The notes under the pieces: model-generated
Databases searched by the model: none
The model's input: the letters and a program-made list of their open reading frames with translations, nothing else
What the model was told of the DNA's origin: nothing
Assembly (NCBI RefSeq): GCF_003217475.1
Contig: NZ_QJSP01000029.1
Span: 1-43,061 of the forward strand
Reading direction: 5' to 3'
Source of the DNA: Williamsia limnetica
GTDB lineage: Bacteria > Actinomycetota > Actinomycetes > Mycobacteriales > Mycobacteriaceae
Length of the DNA stretch: 43,061 bases
Made by a program: the position numbers and the translations under genes
Part shown: positions 34,232 to 42,362 of the stretch, piece after piece
Position numbering within the stretch: position 1 is the stretch's first letter
Layout: each line of letters opens with the position of its first letter

Positions 34232-35872
34232 TCAGTCAGTCGGAAGCTCTCGCACGGCGGCGCGGCGTAGCTTGCCGACCTCGGTCCGGGGGAGCTCGGT
34301 GCGGAAGTCGATCACACGTGGAGCTGCGTAGGGTCCGACGCGTCGGGCGACGAGATGCTTCAGATCCGCGGCGAGTTCGCGATCGGAGTAGGTGTTCTCG
34401 TTGCGGACGACAACGGCCCGCACCACGCCTCCCCGCGCCGGGTCGTTGTAAGCGACGGCCGCAGCCTCGGCCACGGCGGAGTGCTGCAGAAGTGCGTTTT
34501 CGACCTCTACCGGGCTGATGTTGTGTCCGGACGCGATGATCATGTCGTCGTCCCGTCCGAGGATCTGCCACCGTCCGTCGGCGTCGATGACGGCCCGGTC
34601 TTCGGTAAGGAATACGTCGCCGCGCCATCTTTCGGCCCACAGACTTGGGGTGTTCTCGTACCCGCTGCACATCTGGTGCCGTGGTCGTCGCACTGCGACT
34701 AATCCGGGCTCGCCGGCCTCGACCGGTGTTCCGTTCCTGTCGGCGAGAAATGTATCGAAGCCAGGGATGGTCGACGACAGGCATCCAGGTTCGGCACGTG
34801 ACTCAGTGCCGTGAGTGTCACCCAGGAGCATGCCGATTTCGGTCAATCCGTACCCGTTGCGGACGTTGGGTGCACCTACCTGCGACCAGTCGGCCGCGAC
34901 TGACGCGGTTAAGGGTTCCCCGGCGGCGGCGACGGTGCGCAGCGACGGTGGAACTCCGAAGTCTGCGAAGGTTGTCGTCAACCTCCGCAAGGCCGCGGGT
35001 GCGGTGGTGAGGATGGTGGCCTTTTCTTCCTCGATGACGCGATGCCACGCCCCAGGCGCGAACTTTCCGGAGTACATCACCCGCTGCACGCCGAGGGCCA
35101 TCACAGCCGCACCCGTGGTGTAGAGCCCAAATGCCCATGCCGGGTCTGATGTAGAGAACAGCACGCTTTCCCTCGTGGCTCCGAGCACGCTCTTCGCGTA
35201 TGGCATGACGGAAACGAATGCGGCGTGCGTGATCTTGCACGCTTTCGGGGTCCCAGAGGTCCCGCTGGTAAACATCAGGGTCGCGATATCGTCTCGAGTG
35301 GTAGCCGCGAGTGGGCCGTCGGAGTCGGCGGTCGTTATCTCTGCCCAGAAGGACTTGTCCCCGGACTCCACGATGTCAGGGCCGACGACGAAGACGGCGG
35401 GATCGAGTCCATATGTGGATTGTGCCTCTGCAAGAGCAGCACGGTAACCATGGTCGACGACCACGGCTCGGACCCTGGCGGCGCTCAGCCGCATACCGAT
35501 TGCGTCCGCGGCAAATCCACCGAACAGCGGCACGTAGACGATCCCGGAACGCCACGCCGCGAGGGCAGTGATCCAGCTCTCGACCTGGCGAGAGAGTAAG
35601 CCGCCCACTCGGTCGCCGCGTGTTAGTCCGGCATTTGCGAACACTCGGGCTGCTTTGGAAGCCAGGCGGTCGAGTTCGTGGTAGGTCCAGCGATCGGCGG
35701 TTCCGTCCTCGTGCCGGACGGTCAGTGCGATCCGTTCTGGCTCCGATGCGTACCGGCTGCAGATCTCATGAGCGGTGTTGAAGTCGTCACCGAATGGGTC
35801 GTGATCGAGCATGGATTCGATGTCTTTCCATGCACTGACCAGCGAGGACGCAGGAACGTCGTTCAGGGACAT
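34232..35872 (-). CDS. AMP-forming acyl-CoA synthetase
   Basis: A 546-residue ANL-superfamily enzyme that activates a carboxylic acid with ATP and CoA. The P-loop is LMFTSGTSGTPKACKITH (near 200), with GYGLTEIGMLLGD (near 340), the adenylate-binding/hinge part DGRWQILGRDDDMIIASGHN (near 435) and the C-terminal lysine in PRTEVGKLRRAAV (near 530). Pattern and length fit the medium-chain/ACSM-like group, so a short or medium-chain or branched acid is likely. I chose ATG 35872 because AAAGGTGG lies 6-13 bp before it; GTG 35881 is upstream. It is divergent from the SDR gene with 281 bp between starts, and starts the beta-oxidation-like module. Confidence 0.92.
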   Translation of the reverse strand: MSLNDVPASSLVSAWKDIESMLDHDPFGDDFNTAHEICSRYASEPERIALTVRHEDGTADRWTYHELDRLASKAARVFANAGLTRGDRVGGLLSRQVESWITALAAWRSGIVYVPLFGGFAADAIGMRLSAARVRAVVVDHGYRAALAEAQSTYGLDPAVFVVGPDIVESGDKSFWAEITTADSDGPLAATTRDDIATLMFTSGTSGTPKACKITHAAFVSVMPYAKSVLGATRESVLFSTSDPAWAFGLYTTGAAVMALGVQRVMYSGKFAPGAWHRVIEEEKATILTTAPAALRRLTTTFADFGVPPSLRTVAAAGEPLTASVAADWSQVGAPNVRNGYGLTEIGMLLGDTHGTESRAEPGCLSSTIPGFDTFLADRNGTPVEAGEPGLVAVRRPRHQMCSGYENTPSLWAERWRGDVFLTEDRAVIDADGRWQILGRDDDMIIASGHNISPVEVENALLQHSAVAEAAAVAYNDPARGGVVRAVVVRNENTYSDRELAADLKHLVARRVGPYAAPRVIDFRTELPRTEVGKLRRAAVRELPTD

Positions 35873-36153
35873 AGTAGCCACCTTTGCAGTTTCGTCGAGT
35901 CGGTACGAGGCCGTTCACAGCAGGTGCACGCGAGTTGCGCAGGCAGCCCATTGCCGCGTCCCTCATGCGAGTACCGGCAGTTCTGATGTGCTGCCTATCA
36001 CAGGAGTAGCACGCCGGGCAGCGCGGCGCAAATAATATTGGACTGCCCATTACAACAATCCGGTTAAGCACATAAGGCCAGATACAGACCATTACCTAAG
36101 GAGCTAAAGACGTCGTATGGACTCTTCTTGGACTGATTGGTACAGTGCGAGTC

Positions 36154-36891
36154 ATGGATGGGAACAACTACGACCGGGTTGCTTTGGTCTCCGGAGGGTC
36201 CCGCGGAATCGGCGCTGCGGTTACCTCAGCTCTCGCAGAGCGTGGATGCCGGGTGGGATGCACTTACCGCACCGGCCTCGAGGAAGCTGAGAAACTGGCC
36301 GCCGGGCACCCCGGGCAGGTACTCCCGGTGCAATTCGACTTGAGTGACCCAGCAACCGCGACAGCAGCTGTGAATCGTGTTGTTGACCACTGGGGCCGCA
36401 TGGACTCGCTGATTTTGAACGCGGGTCAGTGGGCTGGAGGGCGCCTGGCCGAGACGGCAGCTGACAGCTGGTGGAGGGTAATCGACAGCAATTTGCGCGG
36501 CACTGTCGATCTCACCCGGGCGGCCCTGCCCTACCTTGCAACGAGTCCGTCGCCGAGCATCGTCTTGGTTTCGTCGGTTGTTGGCCTGATCGGTCACGCC
36601 GGCGACACCGCCTACGCGGCAGCGAAGTCGGCGATGGTGGGGTTCGGGCGATCCCTGGCCAAAGAGGTCGCACGCGACGGCATCCGGGTCAACATTCTTG
36701 CTCCGGGCTTCGTCGCTACCGACATGACCGACGCGGTGCCGCTGTCCTCGCGAAAGCGCATCGAAGACGCGACGATCCTAGGAAGGTTCGGCACCGTCGA
36801 CGAAATCGCCAGAGCTGCAATCTTTCTCAGTGAAGAGGCCACCTTCTGCACTGGCTCAGTCCTCACCGCCGACGGCGGCTGGGCGCTTTGA
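36154..36891 (+). CDS. SDR-family oxidoreductase (3-hydroxyacyl-CoA dehydrogenase-like)
   Basis: A 245-residue classical SDR. VSGGSRGIGAAVTSA binds the cofactor at residues 13-27, LILNAGQWAGG is near 87, Ser in LVSSVVGLIG, and Tyr-Lys in YAAAKSAMVGFG (near 155-159). The end FCTGSVLTADGGWAL is FabG-like. It lies just before an acyl-CoA dehydrogenase and a thiolase and probably oxidises the 3-hydroxyacyl-CoA. Start ATG 36154; GTG 36145 is possible and neither has a good ribosome-binding site. TTGGACTG occurs upstream at 36038 and 36128. Confidence 0.9.
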   Translation: MDGNNYDRVALVSGGSRGIGAAVTSALAERGCRVGCTYRTGLEEAEKLAAGHPGQVLPVQFDLSDPATATAAVNRVVDHWGRMDSLILNAGQWAGGRLAETAADSWWRVIDSNLRGTVDLTRAALPYLATSPSPSIVLVSSVVGLIGHAGDTAYAAAKSAMVGFGRSLAKEVARDGIRVNILAPGFVATDMTDAVPLSSRKRIEDATILGRFGTVDEIARAAIFLSEEATFCTGSVLTADGGWAL

Positions 36892-36920
36892 CAACCCAAA
36901 CGACAAAGGGAGTGAACACC

Positions 36921-38102
36921 ATGACTGCAACCCTCGCGACCGGCCTACCGGAGTCGGAGTACCAGGCGCTGCGCGACAGTATCTTTGACGCGATTTGGTC
37001 CGAACTGGATCCGCTCGAGACGCGGATTGAAGACGAGGAGCGGGTTCCCTACGACATTGTTCTGCCTGTTCTCGAGCGAATCGGCGCGTTCGGACTGCTT
37101 GTGCCTCGCGAGTACGGCGGCAGCGGACTGTCCATCACTCAATATCTGCCGATCATCGCTGAGTTCGCAAAGGTGCAGGGTGGATTACGCACAATCGTGC
37201 ACGTCCACAACTCTTTTGCCCACGCCCTCTTCGAGATCGGCAACGACCAGCAACGCATGGACATCTTGCCCGGGGCAGCCACCGGCAAGAACTCGCTTGC
37301 ATTCGCGCTCACCGAGCCGGGGCACGGGACCGGTTCAGATCTTGGTTCCATGGCTGTGAGAGACGGGGGCGGTTACGTCCTAAGCGGAGAGAAATGGCTG
37401 ATCACCAACTCGGACATTGCTTCTCATTTCATCGTCTTCGCAAAGACAACCGAGACCGAGGTTTCTGCCTTTATAGTACCCCGTGATGCTGCGGGCCTGT
37501 CCATCGCGCCGCTGCCGGAAACCATGGGATGCAAGGGAACCGAACATGGTCGCCTGACCTTTGACTCCGTGCGGGTACCTGCCGAGGCCCTTGTCGGCGC
37601 GGAAGGGCAAGGTAACGAGCATCTCGAGCGCGCCCTCGAGATCAGCCGTGTCTTCATCGCGGCGAGTTCACTGGGCACTTCCGAGCGCGCGCTCGAACTA
37701 TCGATCGCCCACGCCAAGGATCGGGTGACGTTCGGTAAGCCAATCGGAGCTCGTCAGGGCATCCAGCGGTACCTCGCAGAGATGGCCACCGACATCTATG
37801 CCCTGCGTGGGATTCTCGCCGACGCGGCACAGAAGTGGGACGCAGGCCAACGAATCCCCGCCGAGGCCAGCATGTGCAAGTTGTTCGGTCTGGAGGCCGT
37901 CGGAAGGGTCACCGACCGGGCGCTGCTCATTCACGGCGGTATCGGTTACACCCGGACCCATCCGATCGAACGCCTATACCGCGACGCCCGGCTTAACTGG
38001 CTCGAGGAGGGCACTCCGACCATCCAGTACCACGTCACAGCAGGCCAGCTGCTCAACGATTACGCCTTCGCCGACGCATTTGGAACGGCGAGTCGAAACT
38101 AG
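36921..38102 (+). CDS. Acyl-CoA dehydrogenase
   Basis: A 393-residue FAD enzyme introducing the alpha-beta double bond into an acyl-CoA. FALTEPGHGTGSDLGSMAV is the FAD/substrate-binding stretch (near 125), SGEKWLITNSD follows, and RVTFGKPIGARQGIQRYLAEM is typical of the C-domain. The catalytic base is Glu in NWLEEGTPTIQYH (near 366), with IHGGIGYTRTHPIERLYRDA before it. ATG 36921 has AAAGGGAG 9-16 bp upstream. It is 29 bp behind the SDR stop. Unlike the broken flavoprotein at 2969-4222, this gene is intact and has the normal Glu. Confidence 0.93.
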   Translation: MTATLATGLPESEYQALRDSIFDAIWSELDPLETRIEDEERVPYDIVLPVLERIGAFGLLVPREYGGSGLSITQYLPIIAEFAKVQGGLRTIVHVHNSFAHALFEIGNDQQRMDILPGAATGKNSLAFALTEPGHGTGSDLGSMAVRDGGGYVLSGEKWLITNSDIASHFIVFAKTTETEVSAFIVPRDAAGLSIAPLPETMGCKGTEHGRLTFDSVRVPAEALVGAEGQGNEHLERALEISRVFIAASSLGTSERALELSIAHAKDRVTFGKPIGARQGIQRYLAEMATDIYALRGILADAAQKWDAGQRIPAEASMCKLFGLEAVGRVTDRALLIHGGIGYTRTHPIERLYRDARLNWLEEGTPTIQYHVTAGQLLNDYAFADAFGTASRN

Positions 38103-38109
38103 ACACACT

Positions 38110-38158
38110 TACCGAGCTCTGCCGACATGGCTGTTTCGAACGTCGGTAGGGCTCGGTA
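38110..38158. other. Intercistronic hairpin between acyl-CoA dehydrogenase and thiolase genes
   Basis: TACCGAGC (38110-38117) pairs with GCTCGGTA (38151-38158), and GCCGAC (38121-38126) with GTCGGT (38142-38147), forming a bent stem. It could attenuate transcription or protect the upstream mRNA; no T-run follows. Confidence 0.55.
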
Positions 38159-38182
38159 GCCGTTTCCGAGAAGGACGAAACA

Positions 38183-39370
38183 ATGACGAACGACCCCACT
38201 GTTCTGGTGGCGGGGGCACGAACCCCGTTCGGCCGCTTCATGGGAAGCCTGTCAAGCGTCGTCGCCCAAGAACTGGGTAGCCATGCGATCCGGGGCGCCT
38301 TAATGGCCGCCGGGATACATCCAACCCGCGTCGACCACGTCGTGATGGGGCAAGTCCTCGCTGCCGGCTGCGGCCAGTTACCAGCGCGCAGTGCTGCCGC
38401 CGCAGTCGGGATACCGATGACGACTCCTGCGCTGAACATCAACCGCATGTGTTTGTCTGGCGTCGATGCAATCACGCTGGCGCACCAAATGATCGCAGCC
38501 GGCGACGCAGACATCGTGGTAGCGGGTGGACAGGAGTCCATGAGCAATACGCCGCATCTGCTGAACAACCGTCGGGGACACAAGTACGGTGACGCACCCT
38601 TGATCGATCACCTCGCGTTTGACGGATTGCAGGACACCTTCTCTGGACTTTCGATGGGGGAGCTGACCGAGTCGAGAAATCCCGACTACGGGATCACCCG
38701 CGACAGCCAGGACGAGTGGGCAAGCCGCTCACATCGTGAAGCGGCCCGCGCATGGAAGGACGGGCTCTTCGAGCGCGAAGTCATCCCCGTCCCGTTGACG
38801 GATATTCGGGGCGGAGTGACCGCCATACATCGCGACGAGGGGATTCGAGCTGGCACCTCGGTGGCTGATCTGGCCCTCCTGGCGCCGGCATTCGACCCCG
38901 CTGGCTCGTTGACAGCGGGCAACTCCTCGCCGATCTCAGACGGCGCCTGCGCCGTTGTCGTCACGCGCAAATCGACCGCGGTCGGCCTCGGTGTGCCCTG
39001 GCTGGCGGAGATCGGATCGCGGGCGGTAGTCGCGGGGCCCGACTCGGGCCTGCACGAGCAGCCGGCGAATGCGATCCTGGTGGTCTGCCAACGCGAGGGC
39101 ATCGATCCCCGCGACCTCGATTTGGTCGAGATCAACGAAGCGTTCGCAGCGGTGGCTCTTGTCTCGACCGAGCGCCTTGGTATCAGCGCGGACCGCGTAA
39201 ACGTCAACGGCGGCGCTATTGCCCTGGGTCATCCCGTTGGCGCCTCGGGTGCCCGCATAGTTCTACATCTCGCCCTGGAGCTTCAACGCCGGGGGGGTGG
39301 AGTCGGAGCTGCAGCGTTGTGCGGGGCCGGAGGCCAAGGGCAGGCCCTGATCATCCGCGCAGGAACTTGA
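38183..39370 (+). CDS. Thiolase (acetyl-CoA C-acyltransferase)
   Basis: A 395-residue thiolase that releases acetyl-CoA or propionyl-CoA from a 3-oxoacyl-CoA. The nucleophilic Cys is in [11 protein letters not shown] (near 92), the His in [17 protein letters not shown] (near 350) and the second Cys in [13 protein letters not shown] (near 383). [12 protein letters not shown] at the N-terminus and [12 protein letters not shown] are further marks. GAGAAGGACG precedes ATG 38183. It completes the operon-like set SDR-ACAD-thiolase on the plus strand. Confidence 0.94.
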   Translation: MTNDPTVLVAGARTPFGRFMGSLSSVVAQELGSHAIRGALMAAGIHPTRVDHVVMGQVLAAGCGQLPARSAAAAVGIPMTTPALNINRMCLSGVDAITLAHQMIAAGDADIVVAGGQESMSNTPHLLNNRRGHKYGDAPLIDHLAFDGLQDTFSGLSMGELTESRNPDYGITRDSQDEWASRSHREAARAWKDGLFEREVIPVPLTDIRGGVTAIHRDEGIRAGTSVADLALLAPAFDPAGSLTAGNSSPISDGACAVVVTRKSTAVGLGVPWLAEIGSRAVVAGPDSGLHEQPANAILVVCQREGIDPRDLDLVEINEAFAAVALVSTERLGISADRVNVNGGAIALGHPVGASGARIVLHLALELQRRGGGVGAAALCGAGGQGQALIIRAGT

Positions 39371-39512
39371 TCTCGGCTCTCCGTGGTTGCCGACGCCTGC
39401 ATCGACACAAGGGCACCGCGGCGAAGGGCTGTTGCCGCAACGTGGGCCGCGAATCAACTCGCCTGGCCCGACTAAACTCAGCAACACTGACAGCGGGAGA
39501 TAGAGGCATTCG

Positions 39513-40094
39513 ATGAGCGACAAGTACGACGCCAACCGGGACCGCGTCCTGCGAGTGGCCGCGGAGCTATTCGCGAAGTCGGGATACCACGGTACCGGCA
39601 TAACCGACTTGGGCACGGCTGTCGGACTGGGCCGCGGAGCGTTGTACCACTACATAGGTAGCAAGGAGACGATCCTCTACGAGATCAGTAGTCGACAACT
39701 TGCACAAATGAACACTGTCGCGGATGAACTCGCTTTGACTGAAGCCGATGCCGAAAAACGTTTACGTGGATTAGCCCGTGCGCTCATGCGAAACATCGCC
39801 ACTCATCGAGCGGAGTGGACTGTGTTCTTCCGCGAGTACCACGCCCTCACCGACGAGCGCCGTGACCGGATCATCGCCGGACGCGAACGCTACGAGTCGC
39901 ACTGGCGTAATGCCCTCGACCAGGGGGTCCGCGACGGCCAGTTCCGATCGCTGCCACGGCTGATGGTCAAGGGCGTACTCGGCATGTTCAACTACAGCTA
40001 CCTCTGGATCACCCTCGACGGCGCCGAGAGCCCCGAAGAGATCGCAGACGACTTCTTGGACTCGATCATCATCGGAATGCGTCTCCGCGAATGA
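39513..40094 (+). CDS. TetR-family transcriptional regulator, KstR2-like
   Basis: A 193-residue repressor. The HTH is at residues about 10-55 (RVLRVAAELFAKSGYHGTGI, then GLGRGALYHYIGSKETIL). The C-terminal ligand domain has FFREYHALTDERRDRIIAGR, as in KstR2-type repressors that respond to CoA thioesters. CGGGAGATAGAGGC before ATG 39513 serves as ribosome-binding site. It lies between the thiolase and the SCP2-like/hydrolase operon, whose promoter is covered by palindromes at 40399-40454. Control by an acyl-CoA intermediate is the reasonable guess. Confidence 0.9.
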   Translation: MSDKYDANRDRVLRVAAELFAKSGYHGTGITDLGTAVGLGRGALYHYIGSKETILYEISSRQLAQMNTVADELALTEADAEKRLRGLARALMRNIATHRAEWTVFFREYHALTDERRDRIIAGRERYESHWRNALDQGVRDGQFRSLPRLMVKGVLGMFNYSYLWITLDGAESPEEIADDFLDSIIIGMRLRE

Positions 40095-40398
40095 TGATGT
40101 CGTATTCTGCCTCGGACAGCTGCTTCTGTTGAATTGCGTTGCCTGACACTGCCTGACGCCAATTTGCGTTGGCGCCCAATCAACTAGGGCGGACTTGCAA
40201 GGTCGGCGAACATCGATCGCTGGTGCGCGCCTACGCGGGCAACCCATCCATCTGCGGCGCAACGCACACTCCCGCAGATGCTTACAGACCCGACATCCAA
40301 CGGTGGTCCACCCATGCTGGAACTTAAGGTCTACCAAACATGCGCCCGGCTGGACTGTAAGTTTGGCCCGCGTGGTGGTGGTGTGATATGTGTACCGG

Positions 40399-40465
40399 TT
40401 TGTACAAACAAACGCCAAATAAGCTGTCAAATGTCTTGTACTAGTCGTTACAAGAGTTGTATGCT
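40399..40465 (+). promoter_or_regulatory. Promoter with overlapping palindromic operators
   Basis: TTTGTACAAA (40399-40408) is a perfect 10-bp palindrome. CTTGTA (40435-40440) and TACAAG (40449-40454) are perfect 6-bp arms with 8 bp between. The -35 TTGTAC (40436-40441) and -10 TATGCT (40460-40465) have an 18-bp spacer, so the second palindrome would block RNA polymerase. The TTGTAC word is shared by both sites. Binding by the adjacent TetR protein is inferred. About 175 nt of untranslated leader would precede the gene at 40642; the 40095-40641 stretch has no gene. Confidence 0.6.
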
Positions 40466-40641
40466 GAAGTGGCACGCCTCACAGCGGTGACAGGTTGCCT
40501 CACAACGCATCTCATCGCCAAGGCGTGATTGGCGGCCCTCGAAGAATCGTTCTGATTCGTATATCAAAGCCGGTGTTTCGTGGTGGTCGCGATCTGGCCG
40601 TGGAAGTCCCTCGGTCTATCAAAAAGAAAGGGCAACGACGT

Positions 40642-41049
40642 ATGTCGCTCTCAGACCCGGGGTGGGTTGAAAAGACCTCCCGGACAATTCAGACAGATCC
40701 AGAATTCTCGCTCGAAGCTCGGCAGGCGGTGTTCAACTTTCTCCTCGAGTCTGGGGATCATCGCTATGTTGTCTCCTTCGACAGGGGGCAGATCGCTGTC
40801 CGTCCGAACCCCACCGCGGCGGACGCGTGGGATTTCGCTGTGCGCGGCACCGCTGACTCTTGGAACCGTTACCTCGACAAGTCAGATCCAGATGCGGAAT
40901 ACCGCGATGTGTTCGGAATGTGGTTGCAGGGGCCAATGAGTGTCACCGGTGACATCAAGTCGCGGATCGTCCTGGAAGGCGACTACCGCAAACTGTTCGC
41001 CAATCTTCAGCCTCTGTACGTGTACCTGTCGAAGCTTCAAACGGTTTAG
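40642..41049 (+). CDS. Small SCP2-like (sterol-carrier-type) lipid-binding protein
   Basis: A 135-residue soluble protein. The pattern, with VSFDRGQIAVRPNPTAADAWDFAVRGTADSW in the middle (nt 40774-40866) and GPMSVTGDIKSRIVLEGDYRKL towards the end, resembles the SCP2 sterol-transfer fold, in which a small alpha-beta domain encloses a hydrophobic ligand. No catalytic motif is seen. AAAGAAAGGG precedes ATG 40642. It stops 8 bp before the alpha/beta hydrolase gene and is clearly co-transcribed with it, so it may carry or present that enzyme's hydrophobic substrate. The family assignment is moderate. Confidence 0.7.
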   Translation: MSLSDPGWVEKTSRTIQTDPEFSLEARQAVFNFLLESGDHRYVVSFDRGQIAVRPNPTAADAWDFAVRGTADSWNRYLDKSDPDAEYRDVFGMWLQGPMSVTGDIKSRIVLEGDYRKLFANLQPLYVYLSKLQTV

Positions 41050-41057
41050 GAGAAATG

Positions 41058-41924
41058 ATGGCCCACATCGAACCCCTGACGGGGCAATATGTCCATGTCG
41101 AAGTAGACGGAACAATCTACCGAACCTATTTCGAGTCCAACGGAACCGGTATCCCACTGGTCTGTCTTCACACTGCAGGCGCCGACTCCATCGAGTACCG
41201 CCATCTGCTCAATGATGAAGACATTACTCGTGACTTCCGGGTCATTGCCTTCGATATGCCGTACCACGGTCGCTCGCTACCTCCGGAAGGATGGTGGGAA
41301 CAGGAGTACCGTTTGACGCAGAAGTTCTACATGGACTTCATCATCGCGTTCAGCCAAGCGCTCGACCTCGACAAGCCGATCCTCATGGGTTGTTCGATGG
41401 GTGGATATGTGATGCTCGACATCGCGCACGTGCACCCCAATAAGTTCAGCGGTCTGATTGCCCTGCAGCCTCGCGCATATGAGCCCAACTGGGCGACGAT
41501 GTCAGACTGGTTGGTGCACCCCGAAGTCAACACGAACAACGCTGTGCGGCCGCTTATCCGGAGTCTCTCCTCGTCCGAAGCGCCGGAAGAGTGCCGGCGA
41601 GAAGTCGAGTGGATCTACTCGAAGTGTGCTCCCGGAGTCCTCGGTGGTGACTTCTATTATGCGTCGACCGACCATGACGCGAGACCCTTCCTCGGTGAGA
41701 TCGACGCAGAGAAACAGGGCCTGTATGTCGTTGGTGGCGACCATGACTGGAGCTGCTACCCCGAACATACGGCGGAGCTACGGGATGCCGTTGTTGGCTT
41801 GAAGAACCAGGAAGTGCGGATTCCTCACGTCGGACACTTCCCGCCCTCGGAACATCCGTCGGCGTTCAAGGCCGCCATCGTTCCGGTACTGAACGAACTC
41901 AAGGCCCGGTACGAAGAGGCATGA
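41058..41924 (+). CDS. Alpha/beta hydrolase
   Basis: A 288-residue alpha/beta-hydrolase-fold enzyme. Oxyanion region VCLHTAGADS, nucleophile elbow GCSMGGYVML (Ser near 117), Asp in VVGGDHDWSCYPE (near 229) and His in HVGHFPPSEHP (near 258). The elbow fits esterases and C-C or lactone hydrolases; the substrate is unknown. AGGAG lies 5 bp before ATG 41058; the ATG at 41055 is too close. It forms an operon with the SCP2-like gene, followed by a strong terminator. Confidence 0.88.
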   Translation: MAHIEPLTGQYVHVEVDGTIYRTYFESNGTGIPLVCLHTAGADSIEYRHLLNDEDITRDFRVIAFDMPYHGRSLPPEGWWEQEYRLTQKFYMDFIIAFSQALDLDKPILMGCSMGGYVMLDIAHVHPNKFSGLIALQPRAYEPNWATMSDWLVHPEVNTNNAVRPLIRSLSSSEAPEECRREVEWIYSKCAPGVLGGDFYYASTDHDARPFLGEIDAEKQGLYVVGGDHDWSCYPEHTAELRDAVVGLKNQEVRIPHVGHFPPSEHPSAFKAAIVPVLNELKARYEEA

Positions 41925-41951
41925 CCGTCACGCATTTCCCGTAAGTAACCC

Positions 41952-41985
41952 GGCCGGGGACGCTCAGCTGCTAGCGTCCCCGGCC
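41952..41985. terminator. Hairpin terminator after the SCP2-like/hydrolase operon
   Basis: GGCCGGGGACGCT (41952-41964) and AGCGTCCCCGGCC (41973-41985) form a perfect 13-bp stem with an 8-nt loop. Confidence 0.85.
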
Positions 41986-42059
41986 AGGTGCGAGGAGAGC
42001 CTCGTTCTCAGTCGCATTTCGCAGGTCGAGGAGGCGCGCGATCGCGGACCTCCGTGGTC

Positions 42060-42362
42060 ATGATTCGAGGTCTAAGCCTGGTGAGTTCGAGTGACTACTA
42101 TCGCCGGTGCGCTCGCTGGAACGAAGGCAGCAGCAAGCGCCATCATCGCGACATCGACGCGGATCACCTCATCGGCTTCGCACGCATCTGGGCGCCGTAC
42201 GGAGGAGCGACCGAAGCTGAGATTTTTGGGCTGTTTGGTATGACTCGGCGCCGATTCGTCGAACGATTGTGGCAGATAATCTCGGAGTCCAACTGCGACC
42301 AAGACGAGGTGCGCATTCTGGCGGATGCATACCCACCGCTAGGGGACGCTACTAGCGAATAG
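42060..42362 (+). CDS. Small DUF3263-like HTH protein
   Basis: About 100 residues. DADHLIGFARIWAPYGGATE followed by EIFGLFGMTRRRFVERLWQI has the spacing of the actinobacterial DUF3263 pattern, in which a short helix-turn-helix is preceded by an aromatic-rich helix with a Gly turn. I believe the family is right but the match is moderate. The start is uncertain: ATG 42060, or GTG 42081 with AGGTC upstream. It lies alone after a terminator. Confidence 0.55.
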   Translation: MIRGLSLVSSSDYYRRCARWNEGSSKRHHRDIDADHLIGFARIWAPYGGATEAEIFGLFGMTRRRFVERLWQIISESNCDQDEVRILADAYPPLGDATSE

